A stretch of DNA of 64,000 nucleotides, from contig OY282558.1 of assembly GCA_958295665.1 (NCBI GenBank), positions 189,957,586 to 190,021,585 on the forward strand, written 5' to 3'. The notes under the pieces were generated by a model. That model saw nothing but the letters and a program-made list of their open reading frames with translations, was not told where the DNA came from and ran no database searches. Within the stretch, counting starts at the first letter, position 1; each line of letters starts with the position of its first letter. Below are positions 55,196-64,000 of this stretch, piece by piece. This DNA comes from Tipula vernalis. Lineage: Eukaryota > Arthropoda > Insecta > Diptera > Tipulidae. The position numbers and the translations under genes are program-made.

Positions 55196-58140
55196 AAGTG
55201 AACCAGGTGTGGATCTTGCTGCTGCAATGTTGCAAGCCAGTCATACTTGTCAATACCAATCGACAACACCCTATCACTAACCGTATCACAGTTATGGCCA
55301 ACCTCATATGGGACGCGGCTCAAAGCATCCACATGGGCCATTTGTTTACCGCTACGAAACTCCAACTCATAATCAAATTCTGATATACGAAGCCACCATC
55401 TAGCTATTCTGGGATTTATATTCTTCTTTTCTTGAGTTAATCTCAGTGAGTTACAATCGGTAACTACTTTGACATGTTTGTTCAGTAAATAATGCTTAAA
55501 ACGATCGAGACTTTCAACTACAGCCAAAGATTCCAACTCGTAGCTATGGTATTTCGATTCACTTTCTGTCGTCGCTCTGCTAAAATATGATAACAGCCTC
55601 ATTTCTCCATTTGTTTCTTTCTGCAATAGAATTCCCGCTAACCCATGGCTGCTTGCATCAGTGTGAAGCTCATGATCCGCATTCACGTTATACAAAGCTA
55701 GTAGCGGTCGGTTCACTAATATTTCCTTCAATCGGTTAAATGCCCTGTCCTTTTCATCATCCCAACCAAATGGAGTGTCTTTCCTCAATAGATCGTTCAA
55801 TGGTCGTGCTATATTTGCAAATCCCGGAACAAATCTTCGAAAATAACCACATAATCCCAAGAACTGTCTCACCTCTTTAATCGTCTCTGGCTTTTTGAAA
55901 TGTTCTACAGCTGCTATTTTTGCTGGCCCCGGTTTAATTCCCTCTCCCGAGATTTCGTGTCCCAGGAATTTAATCTCAGTCTGTAAGAAGTTGCACTTCG
56001 CTAAGTTTATAGTGAGACCCGCTTTAGTCATTTCGTTCAACAACTCTTCTAAAATTGCCAAGTTTTCCTCGATTGTCTTGGTGGCAATTAATACATCATC
56101 CATATAATGAACAAGGTTATCCGAATTTTTCAGACCGAGACAAAGTTTCTTCATTAGTCTCATGAAAACAGCTGGTGCGTTCGACAGACCAAATGGCATT
56201 CGGTTATACTCGTAATGGCCATCAGGGGTCACAAATGCCGTAAGGTGTTTTGACCTCTCGGAAATACCAATTTGGTGATATCCATTCATCATGTCCAAAT
56301 TCGTGAAATATTTCCTATTGGCTAGAGAATTCAATGTTTCTTCAACATTGGGTACTGGGAAGTTCTCTTTCTTGGTGATAGAATTCAATTTTCGGAAATC
56401 AACGCACATTCGGTACTCACCGTTCTTTTTTGGAACCAGTAACACCGGACTAGCATACTCCGAAGCCGATTCTCGAATAATGCCTTGTTGTAATAACGTG
56501 TCGACAACTGTTTTTATTGTAGATTTCAATCCATATGGCACTTTATAAGGACGATAATTGATGATTTCATTACTTTTCAATACTATTTCCATCTCCAGTA
56601 GATCCGTTCTTCCAATTTCATCTGATGTCAAAGCCACACAATTGCGATATTTATTTAATAGTGATAATACCAATTCGATCGCGGCGCTCTTTGAATTTTC
56701 CCCGATGTTAAGGTCGCATACTTCGATTGGTTCACAACTTGAGTCAGCATTTGTATTATGCTTCTTCACAATTTCAAAGGTTTTGTATGACTTAACAATC
56801 TGTACATCTGGCCTATCAAATAAATCACGTCCGATGATAACAGGGTAATCCTGAGAAGAATCATCCACCAAAATTAATTCAATATCGAACGTTTTATTTT
56901 GTAATGTCAATTTGCTGTTAAATTTCCCTAACGACTGAACTCTACTGCCACCGAATCCCTTCAAAATCATTACGTGCGGTTCGATCTTCCATTTATTTTG
57001 GTTTACAATGCTCTGCCAAATGGTAGTACAGCAACTTCCCAAATCCATGAAAGCGACTAATTCCATACCTTCGATCTGAATCAGAATATGATATTCATCT
57101 TTCGGATATTTGTCCAGATTATTGATGGTCATTTGTTTTAACCTACAGTCGTTAGCCAGATGTCCCTCTTTTTTACAATTAAAACAAATTCTCACTTTGC
57201 ATGGGCAACTATTCGCTAAGTGGCCAAGTTCAACACATTTGAAACATCTACGGACATTGGTTTCAATATTTCTACGAATAACTTCTTTATTTTCATTCAC
57301 ATGACAAGGACGACGTTTATGATTATATGGGTTAAACCGTTGAGTTTTCAATTCAGCACTGTTAAATTCTTTTCTCGAGTTATTAGAAATCCGGTTCCGA
57401 TTACCAACTTGTATATCAACAGCTTCAATCTTTTTAATTTGTTTCAGTAAGTCATACATGTCAACACAGTTTGAAGCCAAGAGAACGCCCTTTAAATGTT
57501 CATTATCTAATCCCGAAATGATATACCGCATGATTGCTTCATCAGGTAAACTGATTTCCTTTCCCAGGCTAACAATTTCGTAAAAATAATTTTCAATGCA
57601 TTCATCCATTTTCCGTCTACGGCCCATTATCTTAAATAATATGTCGCCATCATTACAACACTCGGGAAAACTCTTAATAATTTCGATTTTAAAATCTTCC
57701 CAGGAACAAATTTGGCTTTGTACTGCAGTAAACCAAAAACTTGCTGGCCCTGACAACCTGAGTGACGCGTAAAATAGAACACTCATGTCGTCCCACTGAT
57801 AATTTATTTTCAAACGTTCAACATGTTTCACCCATGTACCCGCAGACAATTTACGGTTTTGTTGAGGATCAAACATTGGGATCCAAACACTGACTTCGTT
57901 AATTCCCATACGAAAAGGTTTTCCACTCACCTGAGATGCCTGTACCCCAGTTGTGTTCATTCCCGACGAACGACTTTCATCTTCTAGACGATCAGGTAAT
58001 TCAATTTCCGAAATCACATTTTCGCCAACACGATTCATTTGCGATCGTAAAGTTTCGTTGTCTTTTCTCAAACGACCCATTTCCGCCATTGCTGTATCTA
58101 ATTGAGCTGTTACTTCTTTCAATTGTCTCGCAATCGCCAT
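55192..58140 (-). CDS. gypsy gag-protease-RT-RNase H polyprotein
   Basis: A single frame of 982 codons from Met at 58140 (MAIARQLKEV); the longer open frame to 58278 begins within primer-site leader sequence, so the inner Met is preferred. A coiled-coil-like start is followed by a Retrotrans_gag domain (about residues 80-230, ASFWFTAVQSQI). Two zinc knuckles follow: CFKCVELGHLANSC and CFNCKKEGHLANDC. The protease site reads FMDLGSCCTT, with Leu where Ser/Thr is usual. RT has LDMMNGYHQI and YMDDVLIA, and RNase H has HTDASSHGLAGI, ESKYHSYELE, VVTDCNSL and HVDALSR. The frame stops at 55192, at a deletion junction before integrase. RT and RNase H look catalytically complete. Gag and pol are fused in one frame, so no frameshift is needed. 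Confidence 0.9.
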   Translation of the reverse strand: MAIARQLKEVTAQLDTAMAEMGRLRKDNETLRSQMNRVGENVISEIELPDRLEDESRSSGMNTTGVQASQVSGKPFRMGINEVSVWIPMFDPQQNRKLSAGTWVKHVERLKINYQWDDMSVLFYASLRLSGPASFWFTAVQSQICSWEDFKIEIIKSFPECCNDGDILFKIMGRRRKMDECIENYFYEIVSLGKEISLPDEAIMRYIISGLDNEHLKGVLLASNCVDMYDLLKQIKKIEAVDIQVGNRNRISNNSRKEFNSAELKTQRFNPYNHKRRPCHVNENKEVIRRNIETNVRRCFKCVELGHLANSCPCKVRICFNCKKEGHLANDCRLKQMTINNLDKYPKDEYHILIQIEGMELVAFMDLGSCCTTIWQSIVNQNKWKIEPHVMILKGFGGSRVQSLGKFNSKLTLQNKTFDIELILVDDSSQDYPVIIGRDLFDRPDVQIVKSYKTFEIVKKHNTNADSSCEPIEVCDLNIGENSKSAAIELVLSLLNKYRNCVALTSDEIGRTDLLEMEIVLKSNEIINYRPYKVPYGLKSTIKTVVDTLLQQGIIRESASEYASPVLLVPKKNGEYRMCVDFRKLNSITKKENFPVPNVEETLNSLANRKYFTNLDMMNGYHQIGISERSKHLTAFVTPDGHYEYNRMPFGLSNAPAVFMRLMKKLCLGLKNSDNLVHYMDDVLIATKTIEENLAILEELLNEMTKAGLTINLAKCNFLQTEIKFLGHEISGEGIKPGPAKIAAVEHFKKPETIKEVRQFLGLCGYFRRFVPGFANIARPLNDLLRKDTPFGWDDEKDRAFNRLKEILVNRPLLALYNVNADHELHTDASSHGLAGILLQKETNGEMRLLSYFSRATTESESKYHSYELESLAVVESLDRFKHYLLNKHVKVVTDCNSLRLTQEKKNINPRIARWWLRISEFDYELEFRSGKQMAHVDALSRVPYEVGHNCDTVSDRVLSIGIDKYDWLATLQQQDPHLVHL

Positions 58141-58250
58141 TTTGACTATTAAACACTTTGATTTGATTTTGTTTTTGTCTTTTGTTATTATTTTTTTTTT
58201 AATTAATATTACGCAATACGACACGCGAATGTACGACCCCACATCTGAAC

Positions 58251-58702
58251 TGTAAACACTTGCCCAAAAATTCACCAAGCGTCAGAATAATTATTATAGT
58301 AATTATTCTCGCGTGATTCACCAGCTTACTCCCTTGACGCCCTGTTATTGGCTGCTGCTACTCAACTAACTCGACCGTTATCTAATTTCTCCCCTCTTTC
58401 TATATACATATACATTCGTTCGTCCACTTTCGTCGTCCACTTTCGTCGTCCATCGGTATTCGTCGTGTACATGTTGTTGTATTCTACTCTATCGTTTATA
58501 CCGGCGATGATAAGTCTCAGTAGTAGTATTCTAATCCTCTTTCCCCTATATACTTGTCTATATATCTTCCTATAAACCATACAACCGACCCAATCAGTAT
58601 TTCACCGCGCCAACCGTCAAAAGGAGAGGGCAATGTGAAATCACCATGCCCTAAACACCAAATACGCCAACTTCGAACTGAAGGGATTTTTCAGTCATTA
58701 CA
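58251..58702 (-). repeat. 5' LTR of the second gypsy element
   Basis: 452 bp. It is identical in plan to 53273-53711 but has one extra copy of ACTTTCGTCGTCC (13 bp) near 58427-58452. Confidence 0.92.
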
Positions 58703-58706
58703 GTAA

Positions 58707-59945
58707 TTTTGAAAGTGAAAAAGGGTTTTTTCGGCAATGATTATGCGCTTAATGACAAAAAATCAAATAAGTCGAATATAATGGCGAACAAAGATTAATA
58801 TCGTTATTTATAATTTTATTTATTTATTATTTATAATAATTGTAAATAGTTTTGTGGTATCTTGCAAATGAGTCCTACCAAATTCTGTGTTTGAAGATCC
58901 ATCTTGCAATTGACTAGTACCAGTTGATGTGGATGGGTGAAACGTAACAGAAAGATTTGCTGGTTTTTCCATTGTTTTTTGCGACTATCGATTACATCTT
59001 GCACCGAAGGAATATTTGATATATCTTAATTTAAAAAAAAATTAACAAAATACTTTAAACTTACTACGTAATGTATTAACTTTTTTGAATTCATTTTCAT
59101 CCCAGAGGCCCTATATAACATATTTATTGGAAACATCAATATCCATTATGGCCAATATTCAATGTCCAAAATATTCAACCTAAAAACCTGAAATAAAATT
59201 CATACATAAACATTTACTAAAAATCAAAATATGTAATATAGGTAAATTATTACACTCAACTTTGATGATTTCTAAGTTTATTGTTATTCGTAATTATGTT
59301 ATTAATTAATCTGAAAGTAAATAATGTAATTTAATTAATATTTTATTCTAATATTGTAAACAAATACTACTTATCTTAAATTCTAAATATAGACGTCACC
59401 ATTACACTTGTCAAATGTTAAAAGTGTAGGTGAATTCATATTCAATTTTGTAATGCAGTTTCGAAATTCAAGGCGAGTTCATATTTAACTTTGTAATGTA
59501 ATTTCGAATTCTATGAACACGACGCGCCATCTTCATTGAGTGATCTTAAGATAAATTTCAAACACAATTTGTTGTGACGTGCATATTTTTTTTGTAACTT
59601 ATTTTCGAGACTGTACCTTTTTACTTTTTCCTTTCTTGTATCAGATTTCACCGAGTGAACACGTAAAAATAAAAAACTCGTGTAATAAAAAATATAAAAT
59701 TAAAATTAAAAAAAAAAATTAATATTGTATGTCACCATTTTGTACCAAACCAAATAAAATAAAAGTAATATTGTATACCACCATTCTTGTACCAAACCCA
59801 AATATATTAAATCGGAGTCGTATCATTTATTTTTGGAAAACAAAAACGACCGAACAGTTAATGCAACTACCATTTTGTACCGGGTTTATTTTGTTTGCGG
59901 AGCCCGAAACCTTGGTACAAAACAATATTACCGAACTATCATAAA
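58707..59945. other. Intergenic DNA with short diverged tandem units
   Basis: No gene. At 59725-59890 three imperfect units carry CACCATTYTTGTACCAAACC-like sequence. The 59400-59520 stretch repeats TTCATATTYAAYTTTGTAATG twice. Confidence 0.5.
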
Positions 59946-60306
59946 GCCATACCATAATACAGCATGCCATTATATTATAACACCATCATGCTACCATACC
60001 ATCATACCAAAATATCATAATACCGCCCTAACGTCATACCATCATACCATATTACACCACCAAATCATCACACGCCATACCATAATAATATCCTACCAGC
60101 TTGCCATCATTCCATACAAAATTGTACCATGTTACCATCGTACCTTCGTATCATCATACCATCATATCGTTATAACTTTATATCATCAAACCACCAAAAC
60201 TATCACCATCATCAAACCATCTCACCATCATACCTTTATCATCATATCATTGAACCGTCACACCACCATACCATCACACCATCATTCCGTCATACCACCC
60301 ACCACT
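59946..60306 (+). repeat. Degenerate CATACCATCAT satellite
   Basis: About 360 bp of imperfect CATCATACC/CACCATACC words with a period near 7-10 bp. Strong strand bias (A, C and T, few G) makes a 189-codon open frame across it that I consider spurious. Confidence 0.8.
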
Positions 60307-60769
60307 GTATGGATTGCACCACTTTGTGCAATCGCTCAAGAAAAAAGAGCTTTTGTGGAACCCACATACTTACAAACATACTTTTCTTCTTTATATATAT
60401 AGAGAAGAAGATAGAAAATACGAAGGCAAAGAAGAGTGGCAAAGAATACATCGCACCTTCTACATCAGTTTAATTTAATGTGAAGAGGGGGACCATTGTT
60501 CGGGTTCAATAGCAGTGACGTATCTGAAGTTATTATAGGCCTAGGAGGATTTAATTTATTTATGTCATACGTATCACAACATAATGGGATGTTTCAAGAA
60601 AGCAAGTGTACTAGAGGAATTATGGACAACAACTTATATCCATAATCACAAATACGTCGCATGCGTCCCAAACTTGGCACGTTTAAATTTTGTCCGGCAC
60701 GCCAAAAATTAGTTGAATTTTAAAAATCGACCTTTCTGCAGTTATTCGTATGAAAACTGGAAATCACGT
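60307..60769. other. Unassigned sequence between satellite and mariner relic
   Basis: It may include the decayed 3' end of the mariner relic. No gene seen. Confidence 0.35.
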
Positions 60770-61390
60770 TTTTAGGGTTTTGATAATAGCAAATGGGAAA
60801 CCAACAAATTAATTTGGTACCATTTAGTACCACCTTTGGAATGATTATCAAATATTTTCGACAAATGGTGAACACAGTGTAGTACAAAGAACAAACCCCA
60901 CGAGTTCTTTCGACACAAATCCAGGCGTTTTATCCGGATTGCTTGGCGCAAACAGCGCATAACTTCCAGCTGTACCTTTGAAATCGAAGGTAACAGTTAA
61001 ACAGTGACGAACTATTTTCGGTCTGGTCTCTTCAGAAAATCTCCATTGAGACGATTGGACCTTAAATTCAATGTACTATACGAAAACTCCTGTTTTATCA
61101 TCAGTTAAGACCCGTTTGATCAGATTTAGATAGTCGTTGATTTCATTTAGCAACTTCTAAGCAATATCCAATCGACACTGCTTTTCTTTGATTATGATTC
61201 TTTAATGGTCCATAACCATTTTGTTCACATTTACGACGATGTTGTCATATATTCAACTTCTTCATGGTTATCTTTGAAAAACTTGTACCACTGGTAGAAC
61301 ATTCAGCAAATCATTCAACATTTTCACTGTGCACTTTATTCCATTCTTAAAGCAAAATTCAATAAAAATTCTTTGTTCCACTTTTCCACA
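60770..61390 (-). pseudogene. Decayed mariner transposase
   Basis: Reading the - strand from about 61385, frames give VEQRIFIEFCFKNGIKCTVK, the mariner N-terminus, then KWYKFFKDNHEEVEYM. Next come KLLNEINDYLNLIKRVLTDD, equivalent to the block before the first catalytic Asp, and FDFKGT. LRQAIRIKRLDLCRKNSW at about 60955-60900 is equivalent to the LRDAIRRKRPDLW block. Frameshifts and stops are frequent and no inverted ends were found. The subfamily is undecided. Confidence 0.6.
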
Positions 61391-61596
61391 AGTAAAAATC
61401 GCCAAGCACACCAACATATAACTTTTCGACAGCCAACAATAGGTACCAACACAAGAAAAAATTTCTGAAGAAAAAATCCGCGTTTGAAAATATTTTTCTT
61501 AAATAACAAAATGTTGATCAAGCAGTCATAAGAAACCATCGCAAATTTGCGATTTTAGCTACACACTAATCCCTCGCTATAGGAAGTTATTAGTTT

Positions 61597-61740
61597 CCAA
61601 AAAATTGGGCATAAATCGAAATATCTTTTCGCTCTATTGGGAAATTTCGTAAATCAGGACACATGTATACCAATCCATCGATTTACGAAAGTTCCCAATA
61701 AAACGACAAGAAATTTCGATTTATGCCCAATTTTTCGGAA
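61597..61740. repeat. Palindromic MITE-like repeat
   Basis: Arms CCAAAAAATTGGGCATAAAT… and its inverted partner (…GATTTATGCCCAATTTTTCGG) with about 60-bp matching arms around a short centre. The AAATTTCGNTTTA and GATTTACGAAA words link it to the MITE at 19700-19835. Confidence 0.65.
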
Positions 61741-63608
61741 AATCATAAATTCGTGTGTTTAATTCATTGCGGTTTATGTGGTTTTAGTTTCGGATTTGTT
61801 AATAGCCAGTTATGAGGCACTTTTCGTTGGTTTTAGTTAAAAAAAAAAAAAGAAAGAACAGCCAATGGGAGTTGACACTAGGGTGGGCTAAAAATGTTTA
61901 AACCAGAACGAAGTCTGGAAAAGTAGTACATTTCGACTAAAGAAAGTCAGGACAGAAATTTGTTGTTAATGTATTTGCTGAAAAAAAGGAAACAGCTTTG
62001 TAAAATTAGTTTGGTAGCGACGACCATCCAATGGCTGGGAAACAGATTTGTAGTGAAATCTCTCCTAGAAAAGTTTCAAAACTGTTGGTTAAGTTAAACA
62101 TGGTGCATAATCGCAAAAGTTTCGTTTGGGGCAGGGATGTAGCTTCTTAAATAAAACATAGCCAGAATTCAACAAATATTCCGGAGAACTAAGCTAGTGA
62201 TTGATACATAAGTATAAACAATAAATCAAAAAATTAGGTTTACCAAAGAGAAGTTTGTTTTTTAAATACATAATCATTCCAGTTCTTTACAACAATTCCA
62301 GCACCAAATGGAACTCGCACGTTTGTCAATCGATTTTAGTGAAATTTTATATCGAAGTCATTAAGCCGAATCGCTATAGTTTCTCGTTTAAAATAGAATT
62401 ATTCACGGCCTCCAGGGTTTCTTTCGACGAGCCAAATTCAAGAAATATTCCGGAACAACAAAAAAAGGAACTGGGTAGCATGTTTGTGGACGGATTTTAA
62501 TAAAATTGTATACTTAAGGTTTAAGATCTTAAAATAAAATGAATTCGGGCTCTGAAAAATTCCTTCGGCCATATCATCTGGGGTCGGACTTTTTAATTAA
62601 ACCATAGCTGAAATTAAAAAAATATGACGGAACACTACCAATCACCTATGATAGCGCTAGAAAAATATTTTGCAGATGTTGTATACCCAAGAAAATACAA
62701 AGTTACAACTACTGCAGCAGCTCAGGTTTACAGATTTTTGACAAATAACGAAACTTTTGTTATAAATTAGCTTCAGTTATTCCATCGAATTGTTCGCGTC
62801 GTCAAAAGTCTGCAAGGCTTCAACACCGTCTTCTTTATTTAATGATGGTATTTAATGGAAATGAAAAATCAAGCATCAAATCCATATTTAAAATGCAAAT
62901 ACCACCAGGGACAATTTTCCAATATATTGCAGATGGAAGTCATTTACTACATTCCGTAATATGGTCTAAACCATACGACTTATAGCCAAAAACTAGTAGA
63001 AGAGCAAAAGAAGGGACCAATTGCCAATTTTTCAACAATTGACATATTCGTAGTTTGCGCTGTTTAGCGTTCAGATTAGATTTTCACAACCCTGGCTCCA
63101 GGGTTCGCTCAACACTTAGAAATGGGATATTTCCTAAAATTCTAATATCAACCAGTTTTACAATCCTTTAAGATTTCGTTTCTATTGGAATTAAATATTT
63201 AATATTTTTGTACAAACTTTCTGAACTATAAAACTAACAAAAAATAAATGTTTATTATTTTTGGTATTTCTTCGTACCCTGAGAAATAACCCTAAGATAT
63301 CTTTGATTTCGCGCTTCTATATGCTATTATTCTGAATTCAAATATGATCGTAACATTTTTTCGCAGATGAAGGATACAAAGTATAAAAAACAACGACCAA
63401 AATAATATTTCATTGCCTACTATTTTTCAACATTATCTACGTCGAAAACTATTGTTTATGCTATTGTCGAAATTTGCGTGTAGCCAATCTCAAAATGGGT
63501 GTAAACGCACAACACTGAATATAACACCACGTATCTTAAAAAACTTCAACAAAAAATGATCTTCAAATACATTTTTTTTTATTCTTTGGTACCGTAGCAT
63601 GCGGGACC
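61741..63608. other. Unassigned intergenic DNA
   Basis: No gene recognised. The 81-codon frame at 62255-62500 (+) has no known motif. The segment has mixed composition and may be old repeat sequence. Confidence 0.4.
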
Positions 63609-63700
63609 GGAAATCATGTTTGAATTTTATGATTTTTATGTTTACAATATGTACCAATACATTGAAAAATTTAAAATCATAAAATTCAAACATGACTTCC
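63609..63700. repeat. 30-bp inverted repeat hairpin
   Basis: Arms 63609-63638 (GGAAATCATGTTTGAATTTT start) and 63671-63700 (TTCAAACATGACTTCC end) pair at about 27 of 30 positions around a 32-bp AT-rich loop. No associated gene is seen. Confidence 0.7.
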
Positions 63701-64000
63701 ATGACTTACTGTCGTATTATTTTTCACTTTTTAACTTTTCAAGACAGAGAGAAAGAGAGAGAAACAGAGCAAGGTACGTTGATTGGTATTGATGTGGTCC
63801 CATATAAAATGGAGCCGAAAATTCGTGACATTGGAAGTAATCGTCACAAGTTGCAAAATCGTTAAATGACGGAAGGGGTTTCGTATGGAGGGTTTGGTAT
63901 CTGTGCTTTATGATCATATTGAATTGTAAGAACGGGGTGATGTTTCGTCTGGCTTATTATCTCCGGTGTTTCGTGGAAAAAGTTAAAAAGTGTCAAATGG

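Larger units (their letters stand above)
53273..58702 (-). mobile_element. Full-length Ty3/gypsy element with damaged integrase
   Basis: A 5430-bp element with LTRs 53273-53711 and 58251-58702, TGTAAACAC…CATTACA ends and a perfect 4-bp target duplication GTAA (53269-53272 and 58703-58706). One - strand frame (58140-55192) encodes gag, protease, RT and RNase H. The integrase (55195-54158) is separated by a deletion and carries a catalytic substitution. LTRs differ by a 13-bp tandem duplication and about six or seven substitutions by eye, so this insertion is older than the Osvaldo-like one. The gypsy clade is not assigned. The primer site next to the 5' LTR (GTTCAGATGTGGGGTC) could not be matched to a tRNA. 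Confidence 0.9.

Noticed and set aside
59833..60402. 189-codon open frame
   Set aside because: It spans the degenerate CATACC satellite; strand-biased low-complexity sequence keeps several frames open. No motif.
1..64000. CRISPR array, operons, ribosome binding sites, prophage
   Set aside because: No regularly spaced repeats, and all recognisable genes are eukaryotic transposable elements; bacterial features are not expected.

Overview
The window looks like an AT-rich insect chromosome, most likely dipteran. I see no host gene that I can defend. Almost everything recognisable is a transposable element or a relic of one, and many are nested inside each other, as expected of heterochromatin or a TE graveyard. 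The insect call rests on the mix of families: BEL/Pao, several Ty3/gypsy lineages, a DUF4780-type Loa-like LINE, a PHD-finger LINE, mariner elements and a NOF/foldback-type MULE. No species marker is present.

Layout. (1) 1-13795: a decayed BEL/Pao pol on the + strand. Its integrase is cut by a 9.7 kb MULE with ~0.7 kb terminal inverted repeats and a 9-bp target duplication (3392-13065). The MULE's own transposase gene (- strand) is cut in turn by a CR1/L2-group LINE with an 8-bp duplication (6448-10122). The C-terminal part of the transposase reads as a ubiquitin-specific-protease-like cysteine peptidase. (2) 14143-17285: an internally deleted gypsy element (tRNA-Trp primer type, - strand) with a 477-bp mariner deletion derivative in one LTR. 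(3) 17286-21924: mostly unassigned AT-rich DNA with one MITE. (4) 21925-27131: a dead Loa-like LINE copy bracketed by ~175-bp direct repeats. (5) 27300-30460: relics of a possible Myb/SANT-like gene and of an uncharacterised insect repeat protein. (6) 32560-41765: a complete Osvaldo-like LTR retrotransposon (- strand) with two 1350-bp, almost identical LTRs, a 4-bp target duplication, and intact gag and pol; the youngest element here. (7) 42607-49848: a 1.58 kb foldback element with a Tc1/mariner fragment in its loop. A 5.6 kb Loa-like LINE with a perfect 14-bp target duplication lies in its right arm. (8) 53269-58706: a second full-length gypsy element (- strand) with both LTRs and a 4-bp duplication, but a damaged integrase. 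(9) 58707-64000: satellite-like DNA, a mariner relic, a palindromic MITE and a hairpin.

The elements do not form a pathway; they record a sequence of insertions. The oldest visible layers are the BEL, Loa relic, mariner and unassigned relics. The MULE followed, then the LINE inside it; separately, the foldback came before its Loa insertion. The Osvaldo-like insertion is most recent by LTR identity. The coding entries most likely to be full length are the Osvaldo-like gag and pol, ORF1 of the 44-kb Loa element, and the gag-RT-RNase H ORF of the second gypsy.
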